Shown here piece by piece: positions 16,719-25,011 of a stretch of 31,578 nt of DNA (the stretch's first letter is position 1; every line of letters starts with the position of its first letter). Where the stretch lies: the NCBI GenBank assembly GCA_964398855.1, contig CAYNOQ010000026.1:1-31578 (forward strand). The letters run 5' to 3'. Made by a program: the position numbers and the translations under genes. Source of the DNA: Mariniphaga sp964398855 (GTDB lineage: Bacteria; Bacteroidota; Bacteroidia; Bacteroidales; Prolixibacteraceae). Below the pieces are notes generated by a model. That model was not told where the DNA came from. It ran no database searches and worked only from the letters and a program-made list of their open reading frames with translations.

Positions 16719-17133
16719 GTGAATTGATTTATTAAATTTTTATAAGATATTTGCTCAGACATAATCAGCAGTAAATCATGCTTTTCACAAACCGAGCAAT
16801 GTGAATATCAGCCCATTACCCAATCAGAATTTTCCAATATCAGTAAGTGAGGTCAAGGTATTACATTTATTTTAAAGAAAAACAATAATTCCGGTTTTTT
16901 TTGGAAAAAAAGTGAAACCTTATTTCCATTGCATAACCTTAATAATAATGCATTCTTCTCGCCATACCCATGACCTTATTTTGTGTGTTTTTCAGAATAT
17001 CTTTTCACTATTACAAGAAAACCATAAATCCTTCAATAAGGTAGTAAGGTTTTAATTTAGTGTGGCTCTCATTAGTTACCAAGGTTGAAAAATATGATTT
17101 TTTGGAGAAAAAGGTTTCAAAAACTTGCTTTAT

Positions 17134-17250
17134 ACCTTGCCCAACAGGGCAGAAATCTGTTATATCCTATCTTTCATTCATTACCATAAAACCACAAAAA
17201 AAACAGTTTTTACCGCCTGTGCAGTACTTTTTGCTTTTGCAAAGCAAGGC
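17134..17250. repeat. Palindromic dispersed repeat, copy B (interrupted)
   Basis: The minus strand carries the same two blocks as the core of the 9987-10082 element: 23 identical bases at 17250-17228 and about 28 bases with a few differences at 17162-17134 (CCTTGCCCAACAGGGCAG region). In copy A they are adjacent; here about 65 bases separate them. The outer CTGGTGC arms are not evident. Internal symmetry includes TTGCTTTTGCAAAGCAA. Confidence 0.55.
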
Positions 17251-17386
17251 TTTACGCCAACGTATGATACCTTGATGATTACTCCCGATTTATTGCTTCA
17301 AAATTTAACAAAATGCTCTTGCTGTATTAATCAGATAGTTTTATCTTTTATTTTCAAATAATGCTCTTCTGTTTATTTTATTTCTC

Positions 17387-17394
17387 TACCTTTG
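17387..17394 (+). promoter_or_regulatory. -7 promoter box before the hemerythrin-like gene
   Basis: TACCTTTG matches TAnnTTTG and would place the transcript start near 17401. ATG 17405 would then be nearly leaderless; ATG 17429 would have about 28 bases of leader. No good -33 element is visible. Confidence 0.4.
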
Positions 17395-17404
17395 GAAAGG
17401 TAAA

Positions 17405-17965
17405 ATGACTATAAAAAAATTAGACATCATGAGAGATTTTGAAAATTGGGAATTAGATAAACTATCAGACTACATCGTTGACAAGCATCACACTTACACA
17501 CGAAATGCGATAATAAACATTCGCCAACTGAATAAAGAAGCTGTAGAAAAATCGGGTGTTGCCTTTCCTGAATTGAAAGAGATTTCTTCTACTTTCGAAG
17601 AAACAGCAAAAGCTATTGAAGACCATTTGGCAGGCGAAGAAAAATATCTTTTTCCCTACATTAAGAAGATGCTGGCTGCAAAAAAAGAAGCTGAAATTTT
17701 GCCTATTCCCGGTTTTGGTTCTCTTGACAAGCCTTTAAAACAACATGTGGAAGAGCATGACCATGTAAAAGAATTGATGCAGAAAATAAAAGCTTTTAGT
17801 AAAGACTATGTTGTTCCTGAGGGCGCCATGAATGCGCACAAGACCTTGTATCAAGCATTGGAAGCTTTAGAAAAGGATTTGCAACAACATATTTATTTAG
17901 AAGATGATATTCTTTTTGGTCGTTCCATCGAATTGGAAAAAGAAGTTGTTGGATTTGGTGAATAA
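17405..17965 (+). CDS. Hemerythrin-like di-iron protein (YtfE/ScdA/Ric-type) lacking the N-terminal ScdA domain
   Basis: A 186-aa protein that starts directly with the conserved FENWELDKLSDYIVDKHH of the iron-sulfur-cluster repair family. The di-iron ligands of a four-helix bundle are visible: His28/29, His74 with Glu78/79 in HLAGEEKYLFPY, His114 and His118 in HVEEHDHV, and His162 with Glu166 in HIYLED. The family repairs iron-sulfur clusters damaged by nitric oxide or oxidants. The short N-terminal DUF542 domain with its conserved Cys, found in full-length Ric proteins, is absent. Two starts are possible: ATG 17405, or ATG 17429, which fits the promoter better and keeps all motifs. It stands alone; the next gene is an iron-sulfur-dependent type of enzyme system, but there is no operon. 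Confidence 0.82.
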   Translation: MTIKKLDIMRDFENWELDKLSDYIVDKHHTYTRNAIINIRQLNKEAVEKSGVAFPELKEISSTFEETAKAIEDHLAGEEKYLFPYIKKMLAAKKEAEILPIPGFGSLDKPLKQHVEEHDHVKELMQKIKAFSKDYVVPEGAMNAHKTLYQALEALEKDLQQHIYLEDDILFGRSIELEKEVVGFGE

Positions 17966-17984
17966 ACACAGGACTAATATTTAG

Positions 17985-18006
17985 TATTACTTTTTTTATT
18001 GTAATA
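17985..18006 (+). terminator. Weak hairpin after the hemerythrin-like gene
   Basis: TATTAC (17985-17990) pairs with GTAATA (18001-18006) around a T-rich 10-base loop, followed by TTTTC. The stem is short and A+T-rich, so this is only a possible terminator. Confidence 0.3.
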
Positions 18007-18438
18007 TTTTCTTAATAAACTTCTTTACCTGCTTTTTAAGTTAAAAAGAAGGGTTGAAACACACATTTCTATCTGTTCTTTTGGTTTCAAAAACCGCAGG
18101 AAACAGAGCGAATAGCAAGTGGATAATATCCCTTAAATTATTGGTAAAGGAATACATAAAGCAGAAATAACGACTGTTCTGGAGATGAAACTACCTGAAA
18201 ATAATCAGACAATCTGCAAAAGATACATCTCCCAAAAGCAAAATCATTTGTCACGCTTCCTTGACCAATTTGCATGGTGCTTTAATGAAATCTGGAAGAA
18301 ATAAAACTTTCAAAATCAAACGTGCATAAAAACCTGTTAGTCAGAATCTATAATATAGAACTCAAAGCCGGCCGGCACCTGTCAAAATCTGCAACGCATG
18401 TGACTGAATAGCGTTCAAAAGCAATTTTTGCAGGTATT
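18007..18438. other. Gene-free spacer before iorA
   Basis: No coding frame with family features was found. The only structure seen is a small palindrome GCCGGCCGGC near 18366-18375. No repeats shared with other parts of the window were noticed. Confidence 0.4.
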
Positions 18439-18471
18439 TTTGCTGCTTTTCGCCAATAAAACCCTAATTTG
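18439..18471 (+). promoter_or_regulatory. Candidate promoter of iorAB
   Basis: TTTG (18439-18442), 22 bases, TAATTTG (18465-18471), an imperfect TAnnTTTG one base short. A start near 18478 would leave about 16 bases before ATG 18494 and would exclude the upstream in-frame ATG at 18428. Confidence 0.35.
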
Positions 18472-18493
18472 GCGCTCCAAAAATCAAAAAAGT

Positions 18494-20104
18494 ATGCAAC
18501 GAAAATTACTTTTGGGCGTTGAAGCTATCGGGCAGGCAGCCATTGATGCCGGAATATCAGGGGCTTATGGCTACCCCGGAACACCTTCAACCGAAATTAC
18601 CGAATATATTCAGCTGAGCAAAACCGCAGTGGAACGAAACATTCACCGGGAATGGTCTGCCAATGAAAAAACCGCATTAGAGACCGCTTTGGGCATGTCG
18701 TATGCCGGCAAACGCTCGCTGACCAGTATGAAGCATGTTGGACTGAACGTTGCTGCCGATGTTTTTATGAACATGGCAATCACCGGTATTCATGGCGGAA
18801 TGGTGATTGCCGTTGCCGACGATCCATCGCAGCACTCGTCACAAAATGAGCAGGATTCGCGGTTTTACGGAAAATTTGCCATGATTCCCGTTTTTGAGCC
18901 TTCCACCCAGCAGGAAGCATACGACATGACCTACGAAGCATTTGCATTTTCGGAAAAAACCGAACTGCCAGTAATGATACGTATTCCCACGCGATTAGCA
19001 CACTCCCGCTCAGGCGTTGTACAAAAGCCGGTGCAACCGGAAAATTCGCTCCGGCTGCCCAAAAACCTGATGCAGTTTATGCTGCTTCCGGCGTATGGCA
19101 GAAAATATTATCAAAACCTGCTGGATAAGCAGGAAGAACTTGTAAAACTGTCGGAGGAATCCGGTTATAATCAATACATTAACGGAGAAGACAAAAGTCT
19201 GGGAATTGTTTGCTGCGGCATTGCCTACAACTATCTGATGGAAAATTTTCCAGATGGGAAATGCCCCTATCCCGTGGTGAAAATCACACAATATCCGCTG
19301 CCAGAAAAGATGCTACAAAAGCTTGAGAATCAATGCGGGCGGTTACTGATTGCCGAGGATGGCTATCCGATTGTTGAAGAGCTGCTTACCGATTTTTTCA
19401 AAAAGGGAACCCGGGTTTCCGGGCGTCTTGACAGCGCTTTGCCCCGCCGCGGCGAGCTCAATCCTGACCATCTGGCAAAAGCATTGGGAATTTCTAAGGA
19501 GGAACCGCTTAAAGTACCCGCTTCACTGGTTGGCAGACCGCCGTCACTTTGTGCCGGCTGCGGACATCAGGATACATATAACGCGCTGAATGAAATCATT
19601 GCTGAGATTGGTAACGGCAGGATTTTTTCCGATATCGGCTGCTACACTTTAGGCGCTTTGCCGCCCTACAATTCCATCAACACCTGTGTGGATATGGGCG
19701 CTTCAATCACCATGGCAAAGGGAGCGGCAGATGCCGGACTTTCGCCTGTTTTTGCTGTAATCGGCGACTCCACTTTCACCCATTCGGGAATTACCGGATT
19801 GTTGGACTGCGTGAACGAAAACAGCAATGTCAACATTCTGATTGTGGATAATGAAGCCGTTGCCATGACCGGCGGACAAAGCTCGGCAGCCAAAGGGCGA
19901 ATCGAAAAAATTTGTGAAGGTGTGGGCGTTGCACCGGAGCATATCCGCATATTTGTTCCGGTCAAAAGAAACCACAACCTTATGGTGAATATCATTCGCG
20001 AAGAGATGGCTTTTAACGGCGTTTCGGTAATGATTGCCCGCAGACCGTGTGTACAGCAAATTGCAAAAATGAAAAAATTGAAAAGAGCAAAAAATCCGGC
20101 ATAA
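18494..20104 (+). CDS. iorA: Indolepyruvate:ferredoxin oxidoreductase, α subunit (short form without ferredoxin domain)
   Basis: A 536-aa thiamine-diphosphate enzyme subunit that oxidatively decarboxylates aryl-2-oxoacids from aromatic amino acids to acyl-CoA with reduced ferredoxin. The N-terminal half is a pyruvate-oxidoreductase-type domain (LLLGVEAIGQAAIDAGISGA, GYPGTPSTEI, EWSANEKTALETALG, SMKHVGLNVAADVFMN, DPSQHSSQNEQDSR). The C-terminal half has SLCAGCGHQD and the cofactor signature GDSTFTHSG...DNEAVAMTGGQ (about residues 424-460). The protein ends at RRPCVQQIAKMKKLKRAKNPA, where canonical archaeal IorA continues into a two-cluster ferredoxin domain, so electron output must use another site or partner. 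ATG 18494 is chosen because it abuts the first conserved strand; 22 upstream codons look non-homologous. Confidence 0.9.
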   Translation: MQRKLLLGVEAIGQAAIDAGISGAYGYPGTPSTEITEYIQLSKTAVERNIHREWSANEKTALETALGMSYAGKRSLTSMKHVGLNVAADVFMNMAITGIHGGMVIAVADDPSQHSSQNEQDSRFYGKFAMIPVFEPSTQQEAYDMTYEAFAFSEKTELPVMIRIPTRLAHSRSGVVQKPVQPENSLRLPKNLMQFMLLPAYGRKYYQNLLDKQEELVKLSEESGYNQYINGEDKSLGIVCCGIAYNYLMENFPDGKCPYPVVKITQYPLPEKMLQKLENQCGRLLIAEDGYPIVEELLTDFFKKGTRVSGRLDSALPRRGELNPDHLAKALGISKEEPLKVPASLVGRPPSLCAGCGHQDTYNALNEIIAEIGNGRIFSDIGCYTLGALPPYNSINTCVDMGASITMAKGAADAGLSPVFAVIGDSTFTHSGITGLLDCVNENSNVNILIVDNEAVAMTGGQSSAAKGRIEKICEGVGVAPEHIRIFVPVKRNHNLMVNIIREEMAFNGVSVMIARRPCVQQIAKMKKLKRAKNPA

Positions 20105-20105
20105 A

Positions 20106-20696
20106 ATGAAAACAGACATCATACTTGCAGGCGTCGGCGGACAGGGAATTCTCTCCATTGCTGCATCATTGGGCGCAGCTGCACTCAACGAAAACTACTA
20201 CCTGAAACAGGCAGAAACCCACGGCATGAGTCAGCGCGGAGGCGCAGTGGTTTCCCATCTGCGCATCGCCAGCACTCCCATTTTCTCTGACCTGATTCCG
20301 GCAGGCACAGCAGATATTATACTTTCCGTTGAGCCGATGGAATCGTTGCGCTACCTGCCCTATCTCTCTCCCAAAGGTACGCTGGTTACAAACACGGCTA
20401 CCTTTGTAAATATTCCCGATTATCCCGAACTGGAACAATCGTTTGAAGAGCTGAGTAGCAGCATAAATATCATTCGGATTGATGCCGATCGCATTGCACG
20501 TGAAACCGGTAATCCCAAAGCATCAAACATGGTGATGTTGGGCGCTGCATCGCCTTTCATCGAAATCCCCCACCCCATTATCATCCATGGCATTGAAACT
20601 ATTTTTAAAAAGAAAGGCAAAAAAATCGTCCAACAAAACATTGACGCATTCCATGTCGGCAGAGCGTTTGCAATGGAGAAAAACAACGAGAGATAA
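20106..20696 (+). CDS. iorB: Indolepyruvate:ferredoxin oxidoreductase, β subunit
   Basis: A 196-aa γ-domain-type subunit. The glycine-rich start IILAGVGGQGIL and the following YLKQAETHGMSQRGGAVVSHLRI are diagnostic of the pyruvate/ketoisovalerate oxidoreductase catalytic (γ) domain used as IorB. Further matches are DIILSVEPMESLRYLPYL and NMVMLGAASPFI. It pairs with IorA to form the complete cytoplasmic enzyme. The genes are separated by a single base, so translation is coupled. Length is normal for the family. Confidence 0.9.
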   Translation: MKTDIILAGVGGQGILSIAASLGAAALNENYYLKQAETHGMSQRGGAVVSHLRIASTPIFSDLIPAGTADIILSVEPMESLRYLPYLSPKGTLVTNTATFVNIPDYPELEQSFEELSSSINIIRIDADRIARETGNPKASNMVMLGAASPFIEIPHPIIIHGIETIFKKKGKKIVQQNIDAFHVGRAFAMEKNNER

Positions 20697-20739
20697 GTTG
20701 GGAAACAGCTATAGAACAATAGCTTAACAAGGTATAGAA

Positions 20740-20965
20740 ACTTTGTGTCTTAGTGCCTTTGTGGCAAAACTAAAAAGAGCCAACACATAATCCCTGCATA
20801 AAAATTTCAATAAAACAGAACACTGATGACACGGTTGAGCAAGCTCAACACGGATATTTACGGATTAAAAATCTGCGAAAATTCGCGAGATTAGCAGGAG
20901 ATCACTTCGACACACTTCGACAGGCACTTCGACAAGCTCAGTGCATCGCTCAGTGTTCGGTAGGC
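20740..20965. repeat. Composite intergenic repeat, copy 2 (TTCGACAAGCTCAGTG family)
   Basis: Same modules and order as 10950-11170: TTTGTGTCTTAGTGCCTTTG, ACACGGTTGAGCAAGCTCAA, ATCTGCGAAAATTCGCGAGA, then CTTCGACAAGCTCAGTG followed by a second GCTCAGTG. The following AAAATACCACAAAA (about 20997) is also found after copy A of the palindromic repeat (about 10147). The region 20697-21050 holds no gene. Confidence 0.6.
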
Positions 20966-21050
20966 AGGTTTTAGTGGCAAAAAATTGTAAGTTTAAAAAT
21001 ACCACAAAAAGTATAATCCGATGCTTTCGCTGTTTCTATGACAAAAAGCT

Positions 21051-21058
21051 TATTTTTG
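21051..21058 (+). promoter_or_regulatory. -7 promoter box of the sialidase operon
   Basis: TATTTTTG matches TAnnTTTG; a TTTC at 21025-21028 could be a degenerate -33 with 22-base spacing. A transcript start near 21065 leaves about 22 bases before ATG 21087 and argues against the in-frame GTG at 21063. Confidence 0.45.
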
Positions 21059-21086
21059 AAATGTGAGTAACTACAACATCAAAAAG

Positions 21087-22265
21087 ATGAAAACGGCAGA
21101 AAAATCATTTTTACTATGGCTGATTTTTGGAACAATTTTTCTTTTTTCCTGCAAAACGGAAAAGAAAACAGGTGAAACTCAGCAATCCGTCCTTTGGCAA
21201 CAGGGAGCCGGAAAATACAACAACTACCGGATACCATCCATAATCGTTACGCAAAAGAGAACGTTGCTGGCATTTTGCGAGGGGCGTGAAGCCGGCGATT
21301 CGGGGGATATTGATCTGCTGCTGAAACGTTCGGAAGACAACGGGCTGACCTGGGGCAAGGAGCAGATTGTCTGGAATGACGGACAAAACACCTGCGGCAA
21401 TCCCTGTCCGGTGGTAGATGAAGTGACCGGGCGCATCTGGCTGTTTCTCACCTGGAACAACGGGAAAGACAGCGAAACAGAAATTATTCATAAAACTGCT
21501 GCATCACCCCGGCTTCCTTATGTTTGCTTCTCCGATGATGATGGCATCAGCTGGTCGGAACCGGAGAGTCTGGCAGAATCCTGCCGCGACACTTCCTGGG
21601 GATGGTATGCCACCGGACCGGGCGTCGGCATTCAGCTAAAAACCGGAAAACACAAGGGGCGGTTAGTCATTCCGGCAAATCACAGCTATGATGATCCCGA
21701 AGGAAACATCAGAAACGGTCCCTACGGTTATGGGGCGCATGTACTGTTTTCGGACGACTACGGCAAATCATGGCAAATGAGCGATCCGATTAAACCGGGC
21801 TGCAACGAAAGTCAGGTGGCTGAACTTTCTGACGGAACTTTAGTGATGAATATGCGCTCATACAACAGACAGCATTGCCGCGCAGTCAGTTTCAGCAAAG
21901 ACGGCGGCGAAACATGGTCGGAAATTGAGCACGATTATCAGTTAGTGGAGTCAGTTTGCCAGGCAGGTTTTCTGAATTATGGTGAATTTGATGGAAGTCA
22001 GCTGCACCTGTTTCTCAATCCGGCAGTTCCGTCGGGAAGGCATCACCTGACACTAAAAGTCAGTTTTGACGATTGCCGGAGCTGGAGCAACAGCAAGCTG
22101 ATTTATCCCGGTCAGTCAGCATACTCCGCTCTAACCAGAATGGCAAACGGAAAAATCGGGTTATTTTTTGAAGCCGGGGAAAAAAGCGCCTACGAAAAAC
22201 TGATTTTTATTGCCATTGAGCCGGATGAGTTGTTTACCCCGGGAACAGTTTTAGAAGAAATATAA
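21087..22265 (+). CDS. Exo-α-sialidase, lipoprotein (GH33-type)
   Basis: A 392-aa lipoprotein (Cys22 after IFLFS) that should remove terminal sialic acids outside the cytoplasm. Sialidase signatures: YRIP (first Arg of the triad), EGREAGDSGDIDL (acid/base Asp), four good Asp boxes spaced along the propeller (SEDNGLTW, SDDDGISW, SDDYGKSW, SKDGGETW) and a poorer fifth (SFDDCRSW), MRSYNR (a triad Arg) and SAYSALTRM (nucleophile Tyr region). Length fits a single-domain enzyme without carbohydrate-binding modules. ATG 21087 begins the signal directly; GTG 21063 adds eight non-signal residues upstream of the promoter's likely start. It is first gene of an operon with the mutarotase-symporter fusion and GH5. 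Confidence 0.9.
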   Translation: MKTAEKSFLLWLIFGTIFLFSCKTEKKTGETQQSVLWQQGAGKYNNYRIPSIIVTQKRTLLAFCEGREAGDSGDIDLLLKRSEDNGLTWGKEQIVWNDGQNTCGNPCPVVDEVTGRIWLFLTWNNGKDSETEIIHKTAASPRLPYVCFSDDDGISWSEPESLAESCRDTSWGWYATGPGVGIQLKTGKHKGRLVIPANHSYDDPEGNIRNGPYGYGAHVLFSDDYGKSWQMSDPIKPGCNESQVAELSDGTLVMNMRSYNRQHCRAVSFSKDGGETWSEIEHDYQLVESVCQAGFLNYGEFDGSQLHLFLNPAVPSGRHHLTLKVSFDDCRSWSNSKLIYPGQSAYSALTRMANGKIGLFFEAGEKSAYEKLIFIAIEPDELFTPGTVLEEI

Positions 22266-22267
22266 CC

Positions 22268-22303
22268 TCATGCAAAAGTGTAAATTTTTGCACATTTGCA
22301 TGA
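22268..22303 (+). promoter_or_regulatory. Intra-operon hairpin before the mutarotase-symporter gene
   Basis: TCATGCAAA (22268-22276) pairs with TTTGCATGA (22295-22303), and inner GTG/CAC plus AAA/TTT pairs extend the stem with one mismatch and one wobble. It starts two bases after the sialidase stop and ends 12 bases before the next ATG. There is no T-tract, so a processing, stability or translation-control element is more likely than a terminator. Confidence 0.45.
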
Positions 22304-22315
22304 AAAATCCAACAA

Positions 22316-24967
22316 ATGAAGCATATTCTCTCCATTCTATTCCTTTGTTCACTCATTTTTGGAGTTTCTGCCAACAATAACTATCTTAATTTTTCATCAC
22401 TATCCGAGCTTCCTCCCAATTCAGGTTATCAAACCCAGCCCGGTCTGGCGGGCGCTTATGCAGGAATCGACAATGATGTTTTAATCGTTGCCGGCGGAGC
22501 CAACTTCCCCGATAATGTCCCCTGGAAAGGCGGTTCAAAAGTTTATTACGATGAGATATTCATCTTGAAGAAAAACGGTCAGGATGACTATTCCTGGAAG
22601 AAAACGGATATAAAAATTCCCCTTGCATCGGGCTATGGCGGCGCTGTTTCAACTTCCGGCGGATTATTCTGCTTTGGCGGAAACACAAGTGATAAATGCA
22701 TTTCCGAAAGCTGGTTTATCCGTTATTTTTCAGAAAATGAAACCGTAGAGATTTTATCCGGTCCGCGGCTGCCGGTACCGCTAACCAATTTCGCCTATGC
22801 CAAAGTTGATAACAAATTGTTTGTTGCAGGCGGAATCTCTTCTCCTGATGGTCCTTCGCAAAATATTTTTCTTTCGTTAGACATCTCAAAGCCAAATCCT
22901 TTGGAATGGAAATGGGAAGAATTGCCGGGATGGGAAGGTGCGTCCCGTGCTTATGCAGTTGGGGCAGCACAAAGTAACGGCATCTCCAATTGCTTCTATC
23001 TTTTTTCTGGAAGAAATCTGAAAGAAAACGGGGAAATTGAAGTTCTCTACGATGCGCATGTTTTTGATCCCTCACAGAAAAAATGGAGTTTGATTTCCGA
23101 AGGAAAAGACAACGAATTCCCTTTTATGGCAGGAACAGCTTTTCCGGTTGGGGCAAACAGTATAGTTTTCACTTCCGGCGCCGATGGACAACTGATGAAA
23201 AAGCAACTGCAAATTGAAAAACAAATCAGGGAACTGCAAAATATTTCCGAGAAATCTCAGAAAATTCAGGATGAACTGCAAAACGCAGAAAACAACCTGT
23301 TGGAGCATCTGGAAACTCATCCGGGATTCGGAAATCAGGTTGCCGTTTTTAACACAATAACCCGGCAGGTTTATCCCATTGCCGAGCTCCCGGCAACCGG
23401 TCAGGTAACAACAACAGCGGTGCGCTGGGGAGATGATTTTGTGATTCCTTCCGGTGAAATCAGACCGGGAATCCGCACAAATAACATTTTAAAAATCACC
23501 ATAAAAAAAGATATCCGCCATCTGAAATATCTCGATTTTATCGTCATTGCCCTCTATTTCGGTATTCTTGGCTGGATGGGCTGGTTTTTCTCCAAACGAC
23601 AGAAAAACACCGACGACTATTTTAAGGGCGGAGGCAGAATTCCCTGGTGGGCTGCCGGACTGAGCATTTTTGGCACTGCGCTGAGTGCAATCACTTTTAT
23701 GGCAATTCCAGCCAAAACTTTCGCAACAGACTGGTCATATTTTATGCTGAATATGACCATCTTCCTGACCGCTCCGATTATCATTTTTCTCTTTATCCCG
23801 TTTTACCGAAGGCTGAATGTTACTTCAGCCTATGAATTTCTTGAAAACCGTTTCAATCTTATCATCCGGCTGATTGGAAGTCTCTCCTTCATTTTATTTC
23901 AGGTGGGAAGAATGGGCGTTGTTCTTTTTCTGCCGTCCATTGCATTGAACGTGGTTACCGGGATTGATATTTTTATCTGCATCGCACTTATGGGGTTTGT
24001 CAGCCTGATTTACACGATGATGGGCGGAATTGAAGCGGTAATCTGGACAGATGTCATGCAGGTTATTGTTCTGTTGGGCGGTGCCGTTTTATCGTTGATA
24101 CTGATAATAATCAGCATTGGTGGCGGCTTTCCGGCTGTTGTGGATGTTGCTGTCCAAAATCAAAAATTTAATGTTTTCGACTTCACTTTTTCGTTAAAAC
24201 AGCCGACTGTCTGGGTGATGCTTTTGGGCGGTGTTTTTGCCAACATCATTACCTACGGAACCGACCAGACGATGGTGCAGCGCTACATGACCACTAAAAC
24301 CGAAAAAGAAGCCCGGCAAAGCGTCTGGACAAATGCCATTCTGACGATTCCGGCTACCCTGATTTTCTTTTTTATAGGCACGGCGCTGTTCGCTTTTTAC
24401 TATTTTTTCCCTGACGCAATGAATCCAACATTTCAAAACAATGACGCCGTTTTCCCGTGGTATATTGCTTCCCGGCTACCGTCAGGTATTGCCGGAGTAT
24501 TGATTGCCGGAATTTTTGCTGCCGCCATGGGCACAACCAGCAGCAGCATGAATTCAGCAGCAACTGCTTATACTACCGATGTTCACTTTCGTTTTGGCTG
24601 GGGGAAAAGCTCCGATCAGCTGAAATTAGCCCGAATGGCGACTCTGGTTATTGGAATCACCGGAACGCTGTTTGCCTTTATGATGGCAACCATGAATATT
24701 CAGTCTCTCTGGGATGAGTTTCAAAAAGTTTTAGGTTTGGTAATCGGCAGTTTGGGTGGAGTTTTTCTTTTGGGAATTCTTTCAAAACGAGCCAATTCCA
24801 CTGGCGCTATTATCGGAATCGGAGTAAGCATAATTGTGCAGATTTTTGTGGCTACACACCAGCCGGTTCATCTTATAACCTATTCAGCCACAGGAGTAAT
24901 TTCATGTTTTATTGCAGGATGGACGGCAAGTTTTCTATTTAAAAAACAGAATAAAGGCGCTTTTTGA
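22316..24967 (+). CDS. Fusion: cyclically permuted sialic-acid mutarotase (NanM-like) + sodium/solute symporter
   Basis: An 883-aa two-part protein. After a signal (MKHILSILFLCSLIFGVSA) residues about 25-395 form a Kelch propeller of the N-acetylneuraminate epimerase type (LAGAYAGIDNDVLIVAGGAN, YGGAVSTSGGLFCFGGN, KLFVAGGISSPDGPSQNI, VRWGDDFVIPSGEIRPGIRT), with a helical insert at about 295-340 (KKQLQIEKQIRELQNISEK). From about 405 it is a sodium:solute symporter with a dozen or so membrane spans (YLDFIVIALYFGILGWMGWF, DDYFKGGGRIPWWAAGLSIFG, TALSAITFMAIPAKTFATDW, MGGIEAVIWTDVMQV, YGTDQTMVQRYMTTK, AAAMGTTSSSMNSAATAYTTD). The fused propeller presumably converts released sialic acid anomers in the periplasm for uptake by the attached transporter. 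No nanA or nanE is in the window. Confidence 0.88.
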   Translation: MKHILSILFLCSLIFGVSANNNYLNFSSLSELPPNSGYQTQPGLAGAYAGIDNDVLIVAGGANFPDNVPWKGGSKVYYDEIFILKKNGQDDYSWKKTDIKIPLASGYGGAVSTSGGLFCFGGNTSDKCISESWFIRYFSENETVEILSGPRLPVPLTNFAYAKVDNKLFVAGGISSPDGPSQNIFLSLDISKPNPLEWKWEELPGWEGASRAYAVGAAQSNGISNCFYLFSGRNLKENGEIEVLYDAHVFDPSQKKWSLISEGKDNEFPFMAGTAFPVGANSIVFTSGADGQLMKKQLQIEKQIRELQNISEKSQKIQDELQNAENNLLEHLETHPGFGNQVAVFNTITRQVYPIAELPATGQVTTTAVRWGDDFVIPSGEIRPGIRTNNILKITIKKDIRHLKYLDFIVIALYFGILGWMGWFFSKRQKNTDDYFKGGGRIPWWAAGLSIFGTALSAITFMAIPAKTFATDWSYFMLNMTIFLTAPIIIFLFIPFYRRLNVTSAYEFLENRFNLIIRLIGSLSFILFQVGRMGVVLFLPSIALNVVTGIDIFICIALMGFVSLIYTMMGGIEAVIWTDVMQVIVLLGGAVLSLILIIISIGGGFPAVVDVAVQNQKFNVFDFTFSLKQPTVWVMLLGGVFANIITYGTDQTMVQRYMTTKTEKEARQSVWTNAILTIPATLIFFFIGTALFAFYYFFPDAMNPTFQNNDAVFPWYIASRLPSGIAGVLIAGIFAAAMGTTSSSMNSAATAYTTDVHFRFGWGKSSDQLKLARMATLVIGITGTLFAFMMATMNIQSLWDEFQKVLGLVIGSLGGVFLLGILSKRANSTGAIIGIGVSIIVQIFVATHQPVHLITYSATGVISCFIAGWTASFLFKKQNKGAF

Positions 24968-25011
24968 GCATTTTTAAATATCTTTAACCCAAACCATTAA
25001 AAACCACAATT

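Larger units (their letters stand above)
16719..17404. other. Gene-free region with ACCTTATT motifs
   Basis: This 686-bp gap between divergent genes has no credible coding frame. ACCTTATT or ACCTTAAT occurs at 16917, 16936 and 16973, and the reverse complement AATAAGGT at 17035-17042, with a further AAGGT at 17045. This could be a cluster of operator-like sites for the phosphoesterase operon. The segment 17134-17250 is a dispersed repeat, and a -7 box for the hemerythrin gene lies at 17387. No clear promoter for the 16718 gene was found. Confidence 0.4.

Noticed and set aside
16891..16912. T8-GG-A7 sequence as a terminator
   Set aside because: It is upstream of genes on both sides, and the A/T-only stem with no stable loop is better seen as a low-complexity tract.
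17060..17361. Two overlapping plus-strand frames of 71 and 78 codons
   Set aside because: They cover the dispersed repeat at 17134-17250 and lack motifs or a plausible start context.
19666..20188. Minus-strand frames opposite the iorA/iorB junction
   Set aside because: Shadow frames of strongly conserved genes.
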